34,561 nt of DNA from Deltaproteobacteria bacterium. GTDB taxonomy: Bacteria > Desulfobacterota > Dissulfuribacteria > Dissulfuribacterales > UBA5754. A program made the translations under genes and the position numbers. The stretch's first letter is position 1. Every line of letters begins with the position of its first letter. Below, in pieces: positions 16,672 through 27,347 of this stretch. Below the pieces are notes generated by a model, which was not told the origin of the DNA, did not search any database, and was given only the letters and a program-made list of their open reading frames with translations. The stretch spans positions 1 through 34,561 of the forward strand of contig JAINCN010000023.1 in assembly GCA_036574075.1 (NCBI GenBank), read 5' to 3'.

Positions 16672-18801
16672 TCACATAACTTGCCATATCTGATATATGG
16701 GAGTGTTTAATTCAACAGGCCTAAAGGATTCAGGAAATTGACTATTTGTGGAACCAAGAAAAAGTCTGTTGTAGGTTGAGTCCGCAAAATCGGCATCCTG
16801 CAGAAAACCCATCCCATTTTTGGGTAAGTAGTAGAAAACTGGTCCTGTCTGATGAAAATTTATCTCCTGTGTAGAGCTTATATTGTTTATGGCAATTTTT
16901 TTGAGAGAAACTAACCCATGAGATAGCGCAGCCATTCCGCTTTGCAAATCCATGTTTATATTTTGCCTATTTGTTAAATATTGTGAAATCAAGTTGTTTT
17001 TTGATTTTACTCCCATTATGGAAAGATTCCTATAATTTTCGTTAAGTTCGGGATGAATTCCTGTCTTTTTATCCAAATTGTATGTACCAAACCAGTACCA
17101 CCAGTGGGCGGTAAAAATCATCTTATAATCCAGAAACAAATAAATATCTCTATGAATCTTTGGGAAAAAAAACTTTAGCCATTTCTCATTGGAATCAATC
17201 GTACCTACGGATTTCAGATTTGCCTCTTGAATATGTTGTTCTGCTTCTTGAGGATCGCATGAAAGAATTTTTTTCATGAGCTCGAATCCCTTTGACACAT
17301 CATTTCCGGTTGCTTGATATAATTTATTTATTCCTTCTTCTCCTCTTTCTGTAAAAAAACGAATGAAATTGGCAGAAAATTTTGGATTATGATCGGCTAA
17401 TGGGAGTGCATTATAGACAATTCTAGCCGATCCATGATATGTGCCGTCACTAATAGTAGCTCGGTTTGACCAGTAGATAATGGGATATCCAAGGTCCCAC
17501 CACGCCCAAATGACAGAATCTTTGGGAGTTATGCGGGAAAGTGAATCAAGGCCTTTTATAACCTGAGCGGATAATTTAGGCCAGTAAACATTTTGAATAT
17601 CATATACTATCGCGGGTATTGTACTAACAAGGCAGATTATTATTACGGCAGGCCTGAAAATTTTAAATGTATTTTTCGATGCAAAAAGCCAGAGTTGTGA
17701 AATAAAAAAACCGAAGCCGAGAGCTATGACAGGTACGGCAAACAAAATAAAACGCTTGGCATAAAAAAGAGATAGAGCGCCTAATATTATTATGCTTATT
17801 AGTGTAATGCTTTGTCTAAATTTTTTAAGTAGCATTCCCAAAAGCCCAAGTATAGAGGCAGCAAAAACCAAGGAATTATTGGTTAGATAAGTGATTATTG
17901 TTTTAAGCGGATATTTTTGTTGTTCACCAATGCTTATTCCAGGATTTGGAAATAGTGATGGACTTTCTTTCGATATGTAACGAAAAAGTTCATGTATTTT
18001 GTTGTATATTTGTGCTGGGTAATCATGGCCTTTTATGACCAGGACGAATAAGATACACGTCAGAAGAAGGCCGTAAAAAATGATTCCCTCTTTTTTGGAG
18101 GGGCGATAAAGAAAAATAAGAGTTGATATGAGAGAAATTAGTGTTGTTGAAATAACTACTTCCGGAGTTGAATCCCACCACCACAAAAATATGATAAATA
18201 AACATATTCCTTCAATAAAATATGCAAATTTCTTTATGCTGTGTTCTGATCCAAACTTAAAAAAACAATATGCAATGCCTAACGTTAAAGTAGCATTTAA
18301 GCAATCAGTATCAAACCATCCAATCCCCCCACGATAGATATAATAAGGCGAAACAAGCGCAAGCATGGCTGCTGATATGCCCATACTTGACCCACCAATG
18401 ATTCTTCCATACAGATATATGGGAACGGCAATCGCCAAACTTAAAGCAGCAGGCAACATGACGCCTACCCAATTTAATGATATAGAAAAAAGACTGGCTA
18501 TATATGCTGCTAACACTGACAAAAGAGGCGGAGGAGAGGGCCGTGATGGATTTTCAGGCACCGCCCGTTTTTCGTAAGGTTGATGATACGAATTTTCTAC
18601 TATGTCCCGAGCCAAGGAAAGGTAATAATATCCGTCTATTGTGGTCAGAATGGGTTCACTATTGTAAAAACAGTGCTCTTTTTTATCTTCCCATTTCTGT
18701 AAATCCTCGATACGCAGCACAAATGCTGTTATTACAATAATGATTAATATAAATATATCTTTTTGAGTGGCCAAAAAGGAGATTATTTTGCTTTTATTCA
18801 T
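16672..18801 (-). CDS. STT3/PglB-family oligosaccharyltransferase
   Basis: This 709-aa inner-membrane enzyme would transfer a lipid-linked oligosaccharide to asparagine in N-X-S/T sequons of periplasmic proteins. All hallmark sites are visible: first acidic motif TIDGYYYL (D56), second GWFDTD (D164, D166), SIGE (E293; compare TIxE/SVxE), WWDLG (434-438) and MKKI (509-512; compare MxxI). About 11-13 membrane segments precede a periplasmic domain from ~residue 425. I chose ATG 18801, with GGGGAG 6 nt upstream; the frame continues to 18999, but that part translates a MITE copy. It lies 69 bp upstream of the GT2 gene. The family is known in Campylobacter and some Desulfovibrio; here it is AT-rich and looks acquired. 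Confidence 0.9.
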   Translation of the reverse strand: MNKSKIISFLATQKDIFILIIIVITAFVLRIEDLQKWEDKKEHCFYNSEPILTTIDGYYYLSLARDIVENSYHQPYEKRAVPENPSRPSPPPLLSVLAAYIASLFSISLNWVGVMLPAALSLAIAVPIYLYGRIIGGSSMGISAAMLALVSPYYIYRGGIGWFDTDCLNATLTLGIAYCFFKFGSEHSIKKFAYFIEGICLFIIFLWWWDSTPEVVISTTLISLISTLIFLYRPSKKEGIIFYGLLLTCILFVLVIKGHDYPAQIYNKIHELFRYISKESPSLFPNPGISIGEQQKYPLKTIITYLTNNSLVFAASILGLLGMLLKKFRQSITLISIIILGALSLFYAKRFILFAVPVIALGFGFFISQLWLFASKNTFKIFRPAVIIICLVSTIPAIVYDIQNVYWPKLSAQVIKGLDSLSRITPKDSVIWAWWDLGYPIIYWSNRATISDGTYHGSARIVYNALPLADHNPKFSANFIRFFTERGEEGINKLYQATGNDVSKGFELMKKILSCDPQEAEQHIQEANLKSVGTIDSNEKWLKFFFPKIHRDIYLFLDYKMIFTAHWWYWFGTYNLDKKTGIHPELNENYRNLSIMGVKSKNNLISQYLTNRQNINMDLQSGMAALSHGLVSLKKIAINNISSTQEINFHQTGPVFYYLPKNGMGFLQDADFADSTYNRLFLGSTNSQFPESFRPVELNTPIYQIWQVM

Positions 18802-18903
18802 TTTGTGCTCCCCTGCTTCTTTATTCAGGCGCAGGCCGAAATCCGGGCAACTCGCGCACATCCCCTGGGTGCCTGCTTCCGTAGGCATGATGATAACTCC
18901 AAA

Positions 18904-19034
18904 ATAAGCCGACGTTCGGGGTGTTTGTGGATGGAGGCGCCCATGGACGGGGCTCGAACGGCAAATCCGCCCCCATGGACAAGAGGCTATTTGCCGCACG
19001 GAACAAATACCCCGAACGTCGGCTTATGGATTCA
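18904..19034 (-). repeat. MITE-like element, copy 2, with perfect inverted ends
   Basis: The 124-bp core 18904-19027 begins with ATAAGCCGACGTTCGGGGT and ends with its exact reverse complement; the inverted repeats extend to 25 bp with one mismatch. GGATTCA follows at 19028-19034, as at the ends of the other copies. The element lies between the divergent STT3 and gmd genes, in the opposite orientation to copies 1 and 3. The right arm (CTGTGAA...CTCACGG) seen in the other copies is missing here. Confidence 0.75.
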
Positions 19035-19043
19035 AGGTTTTGG

Positions 19044-19072
19044 TTGAAATCGCTCAACTTGGGTTCTAGTAT
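19044..19072 (+). promoter_or_regulatory. Candidate sigma-70 promoter for gmd-rmd-GT4
   Basis: TTGAAA (19044-19049) and TAGTAT (19067-19072) are separated by exactly 17 bp. Transcription would start near 19079, about 70 nt before the gmd start codon. It lies just outside the MITE copy. No operator-like palindrome is seen in the leader. Confidence 0.5.
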
Positions 19073-19126
19073 CCTCCAGGCCTTGCAACAGATTAACCCA
19101 GATCCCCCAGCTCGCAAGGCATTTAA

Positions 19127-20242
<1,116 letters not shown>

Positions 20243-20243
20243 G

Positions 20244-21146
20244 ATGGGAGTCGCCAAACGTGTCCTCATAACAGGTGTTTCGGGTTTTACCGGAGGTTAT
20301 GTCCGGGCCGAGCTCGAGGCCTCTGGCTGGGAGGTCTATGGCACGGGCATGCATGAGGTCCCGGAAGACCATCATTATCGACGGGCGGATCTCTCCTCCG
20401 AAGGGGAGGTACGCGAGGTGGTGGCCGAGATCCAGCCGCATGCCGTCGTTCACCTTGCCGGAATCGCCTTTGTGGGGCACGGGGATGCCGAGGCCTTTTA
20501 CCGGGTGAATCTCCTGGGTACGCGCAACCTCCTGGCTGCCCTGGCGGGCGAAGGAAGGGGCCTTGAGTGTGTCATCCTGGCAAGCAGCGCCAATATCTAC
20601 GGAAACGCCACGGGTGGCATGCTGGACGAGGACACGTCCCCAAATCCGGCCAACGATTACGCGGTGAGCAAGCTTGCCATGGAATACATGGCGCGTCTGT
20701 GGATGGACAGGCTGCCTGTCGTCATAGTGCGGCCTTTCAACTACACGGGGGTCGGGCAGGCCGAGGTCTTTCTCATCCCCAAGATCGTATCCCATTTTAT
20801 CCGCCGGGCCGATACCATCGAGCTCGGGAATGTGGACGTATCAAGAGATTTTTCCGATGTGCGCGACGTAGCCCGCGCCTATAGGCGCCTTCTCGATGTG
20901 TGTCCGGCGGGAAAGACCGTTAATATCTGCTCCGGCCGGGCCTATTCCATCCGCCATATCCTCAAAATGTGTAAAGACATCACCGGGCATTCCCTGCACA
21001 TCAAGACCAATCCTGCATTTATCCGTGCAAACGATGTAAAGACGCTCTGCGGAGATCCGGCCAAACTGCGTGAGGTCATAGGGGATTGGACTCCGCGTCC
21101 GCTTCGGGAGACGCTCGTCTGGATGCTGGATCAAGGTGCCAGATGA
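20244..21146 (+). CDS. rmd: GDP-6-deoxy-D-mannose (GDP-4-keto-6-deoxymannose) reductase
   Basis: This 300-aa SDR enzyme would reduce the Gmd product to GDP-D-rhamnose. It has the N-terminal TGVSGFTGGYV, ASSANIYGN, the catalytic NDYAVSKLAMEYMAR (Y-x3-K) and VRPFNYTGVGQAEVFLIPKI, the last typical of RMD rather than of GDP-fucose synthase. It follows gmd with a 1-bp gap and overlaps the next gene by 4 bp. The order gmd-rmd-glycosyltransferase recalls the D-rhamnan A-band loci of Pseudomonas. A 4-epimerising reductase giving another 6-deoxyhexose is less likely. Confidence 0.87.
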   Translation: MGVAKRVLITGVSGFTGGYVRAELEASGWEVYGTGMHEVPEDHHYRRADLSSEGEVREVVAEIQPHAVVHLAGIAFVGHGDAEAFYRVNLLGTRNLLAALAGEGRGLECVILASSANIYGNATGGMLDEDTSPNPANDYAVSKLAMEYMARLWMDRLPVVIVRPFNYTGVGQAEVFLIPKIVSHFIRRADTIELGNVDVSRDFSDVRDVARAYRRLLDVCPAGKTVNICSGRAYSIRHILKMCKDITGHSLHIKTNPAFIRANDVKTLCGDPAKLREVIGDWTPRPLRETLVWMLDQGAR

Positions 21147-22288
21147 GGGTTATCCTCTCCGTTGACCCTGTCAGATGGCCGCTGACAGGGATCGGCAGGT
21201 ATACGTACGAGCTCTCTCTTAGGCTTCCTGACATACCCGAGATCGAGGGCATTCGGTTTCTTAAGGGGGGGCGCCTCCTCAATGCCGTCCCTTACCCTGC
21301 GCCCGGCAGGGACACACACAGCAGGATTCCTGCCTGGCTCAAAAAAAGCGGACTTGTGGTAGGTTTATATCGTCGCATGGCCTCAAGGCGCAAATCGAAC
21401 GCACTTAAAGGGAGCGAAGATTGCGTCTTCCACGATCCTAACTATACCCTGCCGCCATTTGGCGGGCGGAGCGTGGTGACCATCCATGACATATCCGTCT
21501 TCATCTGCCCGCAGTGTCATCCTCAAAGGCGTGTCCGGTACATGCAAGAGGTAATCCCACAGTCCCTGAGGCGGGCGACACGGGTGATCACTGTTTCCGA
21601 GTATGTGCGAAGGGAAATCGCCTCTTTTTGGGACTGGCCTATAGAAAGGATCCATGTAGTCCATCTTGCCTGTTCCAGGAACTTCCACCCCAGAGACCCG
21701 GAGGAAATCAGGCCGGTTCTCACGCGCCATGGGATCCCTGAGGGAGGTTATACCCTTTTTGTCGGCACCATAGAGCCTCGCAAGAATCTCCTCGCGTTGC
21801 TGGAGGCCTATTCCTCCTTGCCTTCCTCAGTCAGGCGCGCGTGGCCACTGGTCCTTGTGGGACACAGGGGCTGGGAAAGTACCAAGATACACGAGCGCAT
21901 GGCTGAGGCCGAACGCAAAGGGTGGGCCATATACCTGGACTATGTGGCAGAAGAGGATCTGCCCTTTCTCTACGCCGGAGCAAGGCTTTTTGTCTATCCA
22001 TCCCTCTATGAGGGCTTTGGTCTGCCGGTTCTTGAGGCCATGGCTTCTGGCGTACCGGTCGTGTGTTCAAATACCTCCGCCCTTCCAGAGGTGGCCGGGG
22101 ATGCGGCCTTGATGTGCGATCCGGAGGATGTGGAGGCACTTGCCAGATGTGTTCGGTCCGGGCTTGAGGACGACATCTGGCGGGCTTTTGCCGTTAAGAA
22201 GGGGCTGGAGAGGGCGGTACGGTTCAGTTGGGAGCGTTGTGCCCGGGAGACCGCAGCCGTGTATCAACGCGCACTCGACTCCCCGTGA
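21143..22288 (+). CDS. GT4 family glycosyltransferase, probable D-rhamnosyl- or mannosyltransferase
   Basis: This 381-aa GT-B enzyme has the N-terminal DPVRWPLTGIGRYTYELSLR, which resembles WbpY/WbdB-like enzymes. Its C-terminal half shows LFVGTIEPRKNLLALLEAY, LYEGFGLPVLEAMASGVPVV and CSNTSALPEVAGDAALMCDP. The start ATG overlaps the rmd stop as ATGA; the frame extends 19 codons further upstream, but those codons lie inside rmd. Sharing a transcript with gmd and rmd makes GDP-D-rhamnose (or GDP-mannose) the likely donor; that is inference from context. It is the last gene of the plus-strand operon. Confidence 0.85.
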   Translation: MRVILSVDPVRWPLTGIGRYTYELSLRLPDIPEIEGIRFLKGGRLLNAVPYPAPGRDTHSRIPAWLKKSGLVVGLYRRMASRRKSNALKGSEDCVFHDPNYTLPPFGGRSVVTIHDISVFICPQCHPQRRVRYMQEVIPQSLRRATRVITVSEYVRREIASFWDWPIERIHVVHLACSRNFHPRDPEEIRPVLTRHGIPEGGYTLFVGTIEPRKNLLALLEAYSSLPSSVRRAWPLVLVGHRGWESTKIHERMAEAERKGWAIYLDYVAEEDLPFLYAGARLFVYPSLYEGFGLPVLEAMASGVPVVCSNTSALPEVAGDAALMCDPEDVEALARCVRSGLEDDIWRAFAVKKGLERAVRFSWERCARETAAVYQRALDSP

Positions 22289-22289
22289 T

Positions 22290-22312
22290 CACGGCCTCGG
22301 CCGTTGGTTTTA
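22290..22312 (+). terminator. Possible terminator between convergent operons
   Basis: ACGGCC-TC-GGCCGT forms a compact GC-rich hairpin 2 bp after the GT4 stop, followed by TGGTTTTAG, a short imperfect T-run. The loop is very small (2 nt, or 4 if the inner pair opens). It lies in the 31-bp gap between converging genes, where a terminator is expected. Confidence 0.35.
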
Positions 22313-22319
22313 GCCCAGT

Positions 22320-23141
22320 TCAGAGGACATCCGCAAATCCATGCCGCGTCCTCTGAAACCACCAGAATCCTGCCCATGCGATCGTCAGGCTCGCTGTCGT
22401 GTAAAGGGCCAGACCCTGCCAGTCAGGCGGATTTCCCCATAAAAGGACCTTGCGCGCTTCTTCGATGATGAAGGTAAGGGGATTTATGAAAAGGAGCACA
22501 CGAAAGTCCTCAGGCAGGGCGGATGCCGGGTAGAAAACCGGTGAGAGAAAGAGCAGGACGGTCGTGATGAAGCCCGTTACCTGCGCGATGTCTCTCAGAT
22601 AGACGCCGCAAGCGGCAAGAAACCAAGCAAGGCCCATGGTCGCAAAAACGAGCGGCAGGGCAACGAGCGGAAAGAGGATCAGCGTCCACGGAAGGGAGAG
22701 GGTGAGGAGGAAGGACGCGGCCATGAGGACACAGAGGCTGACTGCCGCGTGAAACACGGCAGAACCCATGGCGACCCATGGTAGGATTTCAAGGGGAAAG
22801 ACCACCCTCTTGACATAGTTGACGTTGGAGAGGATGAGGCCTGGCGCGCGATTGACGCATTCGGCAAAGAGCCCGTGGACGATCATGCCCACAAAAAGGG
22901 CCATGGCGAACCCAAGCCTTCCTCCTTTGTCTTCCACCCCCCATCTGGCCTTGAAGACGACGGAAAAGACGAACGTGTACACCCCGAGCATGAAGAGAGG
23001 GTTGAAGAATGACCATGCAAGCCCCATGATCGACCCGCGATAGCGGCCGATCACCTCCCGTTTGGTCATCTGCAGGATGAGGTGCCTGTTCCGCCAAAGG
23101 CTTGCGAACATCTCGGCGGGGCTTGTAGCGTATCTTTGCAT
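22320..23141 (-). CDS. Second ABC-2 polysaccharide export permease, without an adjacent ATPase
   Basis: This 273-aa membrane protein of the Wzm/KpsM/RfbA group has MTKREVIGRYRGSIMGLAWS near the N-terminus, about six membrane segments and ACGVYLRDIAQ and LFLSPVFYPASALPEDFR near the C-terminus. It follows rmlA by 44 bp on the same strand, so it is probably the last gene of the rhamnose operon. The usual downstream ATPase is absent because the operon ends against the converging GT4 gene. It is clearly different from the permease at 12622-13440. It may share the Wzt encoded at 11159, or a partner outside the window. Confidence 0.85.
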   Translation of the reverse strand: MQRYATSPAEMFASLWRNRHLILQMTKREVIGRYRGSIMGLAWSFFNPLFMLGVYTFVFSVVFKARWGVEDKGGRLGFAMALFVGMIVHGLFAECVNRAPGLILSNVNYVKRVVFPLEILPWVAMGSAVFHAAVSLCVLMAASFLLTLSLPWTLILFPLVALPLVFATMGLAWFLAACGVYLRDIAQVTGFITTVLLFLSPVFYPASALPEDFRVLLFINPLTFIIEEARKVLLWGNPPDWQGLALYTTASLTIAWAGFWWFQRTRHGFADVL

Positions 23142-23185
23142 CTTAGCGGTGAGATGCGAGGCAGGGTGTTACAGGGCCTTCTGCC

Positions 23186-24073
23186 TCAGGGCGATCCCCC
23201 TTCTCCGAGTATCCGCATGAGGTACTGTCCGTAGCCGCTTTTCATAAGGGGCTTGGCCAGCCTCTCGAGGTCTTCGGCGTCTATCCAGCCCATGCGGAAT
23301 GCGATCTCCTCAGGGCAGGCGATCTTGAGCCCCTGGCGGTTCTCGATCGTCTCGATGAACCGGCTTGCGTCAAGCAGGGATTCATGGGTCCCGGTGTCAA
23401 GCCATGCGTAGCCCCGCCCCATGACAGTGACGTTGAGTCGGCCCTGTTCCAGATAGAGGCGGTTCAGGTCGGTTATCTCGAGCTCGCCCCTGGCCGAGGG
23501 CCTGAGTCTCCTGGCGAGATCGACTACCTGCCTGTCGTAGAAGTAGAGCCCGGTGACGGCGTAGCTGGAGCGGGGCCGGGTGGGCTTTTCCTCTAGGGAG
23601 AGGACCCGGCCGTGCGCATCGAATTCTGCCACTCCGTAGCGTTCAGGATCTCGGACGTGATAGACGAAGATCGTCGCCCCGTCCAAGCGTTCTGAGGCCC
23701 CTTTCAGAAGGTCCGGCAGGCTGTGGCCGTAGAAGATGTTATCCCCGAGCACAAGGGCCGACGGGGAGTCTCCCAGAAAGGTCTCCCCAATGAGAAAGGC
23801 CTGGGCAAGCCCATCAGGCGAGGGCTGGACCGCATAGGAGAGGTCGATGCCCCACTGGCTGCCGTCGCCCATGAGCTGCTGGAATCGCGGCGTGTCCTGG
23901 GGTGTCGAGATGACGAGGATCTCCCGGATGCCGGCCAGCATGAGCGTACTGAGCGGGTAGTAGATCATGGGCTTGTCGTAGACCGGCAGGAGCTGTTTGC
24001 TGATGGCCAGGGTCGCAGGGTGCAGGCGCGTCCCCGAGCCTCCGGCAAGGATGATGCCCTTTCTGACAGTCAT
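23186..24073 (-). CDS. rmlA: Glucose-1-phosphate thymidylyltransferase
   Basis: This 295-aa enzyme makes dTDP-glucose from glucose-1-phosphate and dTTP, the first step to dTDP-L-rhamnose. The nucleotide-binding loop is [13 protein letters not shown], followed by [20 protein letters not shown] and, further on, LGDNIFYGH and YAWLDTGTH, all diagnostic for RmlA. Length is typical. The start overlaps the rmlC stop by 4 bp (ATGA), and a Wzm-like permease follows. Confidence 0.95.
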   Translation of the reverse strand: MTVRKGIILAGGSGTRLHPATLAISKQLLPVYDKPMIYYPLSTLMLAGIREILVISTPQDTPRFQQLMGDGSQWGIDLSYAVQPSPDGLAQAFLIGETFLGDSPSALVLGDNIFYGHSLPDLLKGASERLDGATIFVYHVRDPERYGVAEFDAHGRVLSLEEKPTRPRSSYAVTGLYFYDRQVVDLARRLRPSARGELEITDLNRLYLEQGRLNVTVMGRGYAWLDTGTHESLLDASRFIETIENRQGLKIACPEEIAFRMGWIDAEDLERLAKPLMKSGYGQYLMRILGEGGSP

Positions 24074-24618
24074 TCAAAGTACTCCGCTTCGGTAAAGGGC
24101 CTGCCTTGCCGGTCCTTGTCTGAGAGGATCGGCGTGCCTGTGACGGGCCAGTTGATCCCGATCGTAGGATCGTTCCAGAGGATGCAGCGTTCGCATTCGG
24201 GCGCGTAGAAGTCCGTTGTCTTGTAAAGAAGATCGGCTGATTCGCTCATGACAAGAAATCCGTGGGCAAGGCCCGGAGGGATCCAGAGCATTCGGTGGTT
24301 GTCTTCTGTCAGCTCCATGCCTATCCACCTGCCAAAGGCAGGGGAGCCCTTTCGTATGTCCACTGCCACATCGAAGACCGCGCCTCGAACCACGCGCACA
24401 AGCTTGCCCTGGGCCTTCGGAGGGATCTGGTAGTGAAGCCCCCGGAGGACCCCCTTCATGCTTCGGCTGTGGTTGTCCTGGACAAAGGAGACATCCAGCC
24501 CAACGGCCTGGCGAAACGCCTTTTGGTTGTAACTTTCGAGGAAAAAGCCACGGGCGTCGCCAAATACCCGGGGTTCGAGAAGGAAGAGCCCTGGGATGGA
24601 GAGTGCTGTGGCCTTCAT
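24070..24618 (-). CDS. rmlC: dTDP-4-dehydrorhamnose 3,5-epimerase
   Basis: This 182-aa cupin enzyme epimerises dTDP-4-keto-6-deoxyglucose at C3 and C5. It has [36 protein letters not shown] with the catalytic histidine in [28 protein letters not shown], and [15 protein letters not shown]. Length is typical (about 180-185 aa). It overlaps rmlD and rmlA by 4 bp each, so the genes are translationally coupled. Confidence 0.95.
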   Translation of the reverse strand: MKATALSIPGLFLLEPRVFGDARGFFLESYNQKAFRQAVGLDVSFVQDNHSRSMKGVLRGLHYQIPPKAQGKLVRVVRGAVFDVAVDIRKGSPAFGRWIGMELTEDNHRMLWIPPGLAHGFLVMSESADLLYKTTDFYAPECERCILWNDPTIGINWPVTGTPILSDKDRQGRPFTEAEYFE

Positions 24619-25508
24619 GGCGTGCCCCTGCCTGCCATCTGTTCGATAACGCGATCCACGTGGACCGTCCAGTCCGGGAGGTAGAGATCCAGGGCGCGGC
24701 AGAGTTTTTTCGTATCAAGGAGGGAGTTTCGAGGTCTTCGGGCCGGGCTGGCGTATGCCTCGCTGGGGATGGGGCGGATCCCCTCTGGTGCGAGTGCAAG
24801 GCCTGGCTGTAGCGAGCGGGCCCGATCCACCACGCGGCAGGCAAGGCCGTGCCAGGTGGTGCCACCTCCGGGCGTCAGGTGGTAGATGCCAGGATCGATG
24901 AGCCCCTTGCGCAGGGCGAAGATGGCAAGGGCCGTGACATCTGCGATGAGCTCGGCGGATGTGGGCGCGCCGTGCTGGTCTGCCACCACGTCGATGGCAC
25001 TGCGCTCACGGGCGAGCCTGAGGATGGTCCTAATGAAATTGGCCCCGTGGGCCGAATAGACCCAGCTTGTCCGGAATATGAAGGCCGTGCAGCCGCTTTC
25101 CTGGATCGCCCTTTCCCCGGCCAGTTTGGTGCGTCCATAGGCGTTAATGGGGTTAGGCGCGTCCGTCTCTTCGTAGGCCCCGGCCTTTTCTCCGTCAAAG
25201 ACGTAGTCTGTGGAGTAATGCACCAGGACGGCGGCGTTTTCTGCGGCATATCGGGCCATCACGCCCACTGCCTCGGCATTTATCCGGCAGGCGGTCCCTT
25301 TGTCTGATTCCGCCCTGTCCACTGCGGTGTAGGCCGCGGCGTTGACGATGAAGTGGGGGGCATGGGCGAGAAGGACCTGGCGGAGCCCGTCCGGATCCGA
25401 GAGATCCGCCTCGGCGCGCCCAAGGGCCTTCACCTCACCCAGGGGGAGCAGGGTCCTGGAGAGTTCACGCCCGACCTGCCCGTTCCTGCCGAATAGGAGG
25501 ATCCTCAT
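24615..25508 (-). CDS. rmlD: dTDP-4-dehydrorhamnose reductase
   Basis: This 297-aa SDR enzyme performs the last step to dTDP-L-rhamnose, reducing the 4-keto group. Motifs are [14 protein letters not shown] at the N-terminus, [21 protein letters not shown], and the catalytic YGRTKLAGE (Y-x3-K), followed by [15 protein letters not shown] chose ATG 25508, which overlaps the rmlB stop by 4 bp; the open frame continues to 25586, but that part lies inside rmlB. The gene order rmlB-D-C-A is conserved in many Proteobacteria. Confidence 0.95.
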   Translation of the reverse strand: MRILLFGRNGQVGRELSRTLLPLGEVKALGRAEADLSDPDGLRQVLLAHAPHFIVNAAAYTAVDRAESDKGTACRINAEAVGVMARYAAENAAVLVHYSTDYVFDGEKAGAYEETDAPNPINAYGRTKLAGERAIQESGCTAFIFRTSWVYSAHGANFIRTILRLARERSAIDVVADQHGAPTSAELIADVTALAIFALRKGLIDPGIYHLTPGGGTTWHGLACRVVDRARSLQPGLALAPEGIRPIPSEAYASPARRPRNSLLDTKKLCRALDLYLPDWTVHVDRVIEQMAGRGTP

Positions 25509-26563
25509 GCGTACTGTCTCTCCACCCAGCGGCGATACGCACCGCTGGTCACGCCCGCCACCCACTCGGGGTGGTCCAGATACCACCGGACGGTCTTTCG
25601 AAGACCGGTCTCAAAGGTCGTGGCAGGGGCCCAACCCAGTTCGCGTTCTATCTTTGACGTGTCGATGGCGTAGCGGCGGTCGTGTCCGGGCCGGTCCTTC
25701 ACAAAGGTGATCTGCTCGGCATAGCCCTTGCCGTCGGCACGGGGATGAATTTCGTCGAGGATGGCGCAGATCCTTTCTACTACCTCGAGGTTGGTCTTTT
25801 CGTTCCGGCCGCCGATGTTGTACACCTCTCCGAGCCTGCCCGCCTCGAGCACCCTCCTAAGGGCCTCGCAGTGGTCTGTAACGAAGAGCCAGTCACGGAT
25901 TTGGCGGCCGTCGCCGTAGATGGGAAGGGGGCTTCCGGCAAGGGCGTTGTGGATGCAAAGGGGGATGAGTTTCTCCGGGAACTGGTACGGGCCGTAGTTG
26001 TTGGAGCAGTTCGTGATGAGGGTGGGGAGGCCGTAGGTGTGGTGCCAGGCACGTACCAGGTGGTCGCTTGCCGCCTTGCTCGCAGAGTATGGGCTGTTCG
26101 GGGCGTAGCGGGTCGTTTCGCAAAAGGGCGGATCATTAGGTCCGAGCGAGCCATAGACCTCGTCGGTCGAGATGTGCAGAAACCGGAACCTCTCTCGTTC
26201 CGGGGTCGGCAGATCATTCCAGTAAGCCCGCGCGGCCTCCAGGAGCCGGAATGTGCCAGTGACGTTGGTCTGGATGAAATCCTCAGGGCCGTGGATGGAT
26301 CGGTCCACGTGGGACTCAGCGGCAAAGTTCACAACGGCGCGCACCCTGTTTTCCACAAGGAGCCGGGTGACCAGGGCCCGGTCTCCAATGTCGCCCCGGA
26401 TGAAGATGTGGCGGGGATCGTTTTGGAGCGCGGCGAGATTTGCCAGGTTTCCGGCGTAGGTCAGCTTGTCCAGGTTGACAACAGGTTCGTCATTTTGCGA
26501 GAGCCAGTCGCAAACGAAATTGGCGCCGATGAATCCGGCGCCGCCAGTGACGAGTATGGCCAT
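25505..26563 (-). CDS. rmlB: dTDP-glucose 4,6-dehydratase
   Basis: This 352-aa SDR enzyme converts dTDP-glucose to dTDP-4-keto-6-deoxyglucose. It has the NAD-binding [25 protein letters not shown] with the active-site D-E pair, [15 protein letters not shown] (Y-x3-K), and [19 protein letters not shown] chose ATG 26563 with GAGG 4-5 nt upstream, in preference to TTG 26584. It is the first gene of the rhamnose operon on the minus strand. No convincing promoter was seen in the 92 bp before it. Confidence 0.95.
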   Translation of the reverse strand: MAILVTGGAGFIGANFVCDWLSQNDEPVVNLDKLTYAGNLANLAALQNDPRHIFIRGDIGDRALVTRLLVENRVRAVVNFAAESHVDRSIHGPEDFIQTNVTGTFRLLEAARAYWNDLPTPERERFRFLHISTDEVYGSLGPNDPPFCETTRYAPNSPYSASKAASDHLVRAWHHTYGLPTLITNCSNNYGPYQFPEKLIPLCIHNALAGSPLPIYGDGRQIRDWLFVTDHCEALRRVLEAGRLGEVYNIGGRNEKTNLEVVERICAILDEIHPRADGKGYAEQITFVKDRPGHDRRYAIDTSKIERELGWAPATTFETGLRKTVRWYLDHPEWVAGVTSGAYRRWVERQYA

Positions 26564-26655
26564 CTTTCCTCGGAGAAAACGCAAAGTATTTGGAACAAAT
26601 TACCTTCCTGACGTCGCCTCCGCAAGGAAGACAATGGTTACATGTGCCCAGGCCA

Positions 26656-27246
26656 TCAATCGGTAGAAAATATCGGCCCGAACTGGTCCCAGTCGATCTC
26701 GACCCCGGGGATCACCCCAACCTGCTGCCTTCCGGCGAGCTCGCGGATCTCGGGCACCCCGAAGCGGCCTCCTTCATCCAGGAGATAAACAATCACGATC
26801 CGGTCCACAGGATGCACGAGCCAGTATTCTCTGACGCCGCTTCGCTCATAGACGGAGCGTTTTATGATGTGGTCATGTCCGGCTGTGGCAGGGGAGAGCA
26901 CCTCCACCACCCAGTCAGGTGCGCCGCGGCAGCCCTGTTCGTCGAGCTTGGCCGGGTCGCATATCACGGAGAGGTCAGGTTGCACGACGGTTTCGATCTC
27001 GTCGTCCGGCTCATCCTCCCTCGGAAGGCGTACGTCAAAGGGAGCTATGAACGGGCGGCAGGTCTTTCCCGCCAGGGCGTTCGCCACCTGGCGCGCAAGT
27101 TCCAGAAGGATCTCCTGGTGACGGCGCGAGGGGGCGGGCGTCATGGCATAGGCCGCGCCGTCTATGAGCTCGTATCGCGCGTCCTCCGGCCAACGCCGGT
27201 ATTCGCCGTAGGTGTAGCGTGCCGTGTCTCGTCGTGGAAGGCCCAT
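26656..27246 (-). CDS. Uma2-family (DUF820) putative PD-(D/E)xK nuclease
   Basis: This 196-aa protein is of unknown cellular role. The core has YTYGEYRRWPEDARYELIDG, VQPDLSVICD and APDWVVEVLSPATAGHD, matching the D...ExL restriction-endonuclease-like core, then YERSGVREYWLVHP. Uma2 proteins are frequent in cyanobacteria and in some Desulfobacterota and Chloroflexi, often near mobile or repeat DNA. I chose ATG 27246, with AAGGA 7 nt upstream. It stands alone between the rml operon and a TonB-receptor remnant, and seems unrelated to glycan synthesis. Confidence 0.82.
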   Translation of the reverse strand: MGLPRRDTARYTYGEYRRWPEDARYELIDGAAYAMTPAPSRRHQEILLELARQVANALAGKTCRPFIAPFDVRLPREDEPDDEIETVVQPDLSVICDPAKLDEQGCRGAPDWVVEVLSPATAGHDHIIKRSVYERSGVREYWLVHPVDRIVIVYLLDEGGRFGVPEIRELAGRQQVGVIPGVEIDWDQFGPIFSTD

Positions 27247-27347
27247 ATTTCTTTCCTTGTCCACAGGAAAACACCCCAAAGCCTCCCTTGTCAATCAGGG
27301 TGCTGGCGGGAGCCCGCCCGTCATGGGGTCATCCATGTTTTAGCGTC

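Noticed and set aside
18802-18999. 66-residue N-terminal extension of the STT3 protein
   Set aside because: The extension translates MITE sequence, and a good ribosome-binding site precedes the internal ATG at 18801.
25682-26611. A 309-codon plus-strand frame opposite rmlB
   Set aside because: rmlB motifs are intact on the minus strand; the opposite frame has no family features and arises from third-position GC bias.
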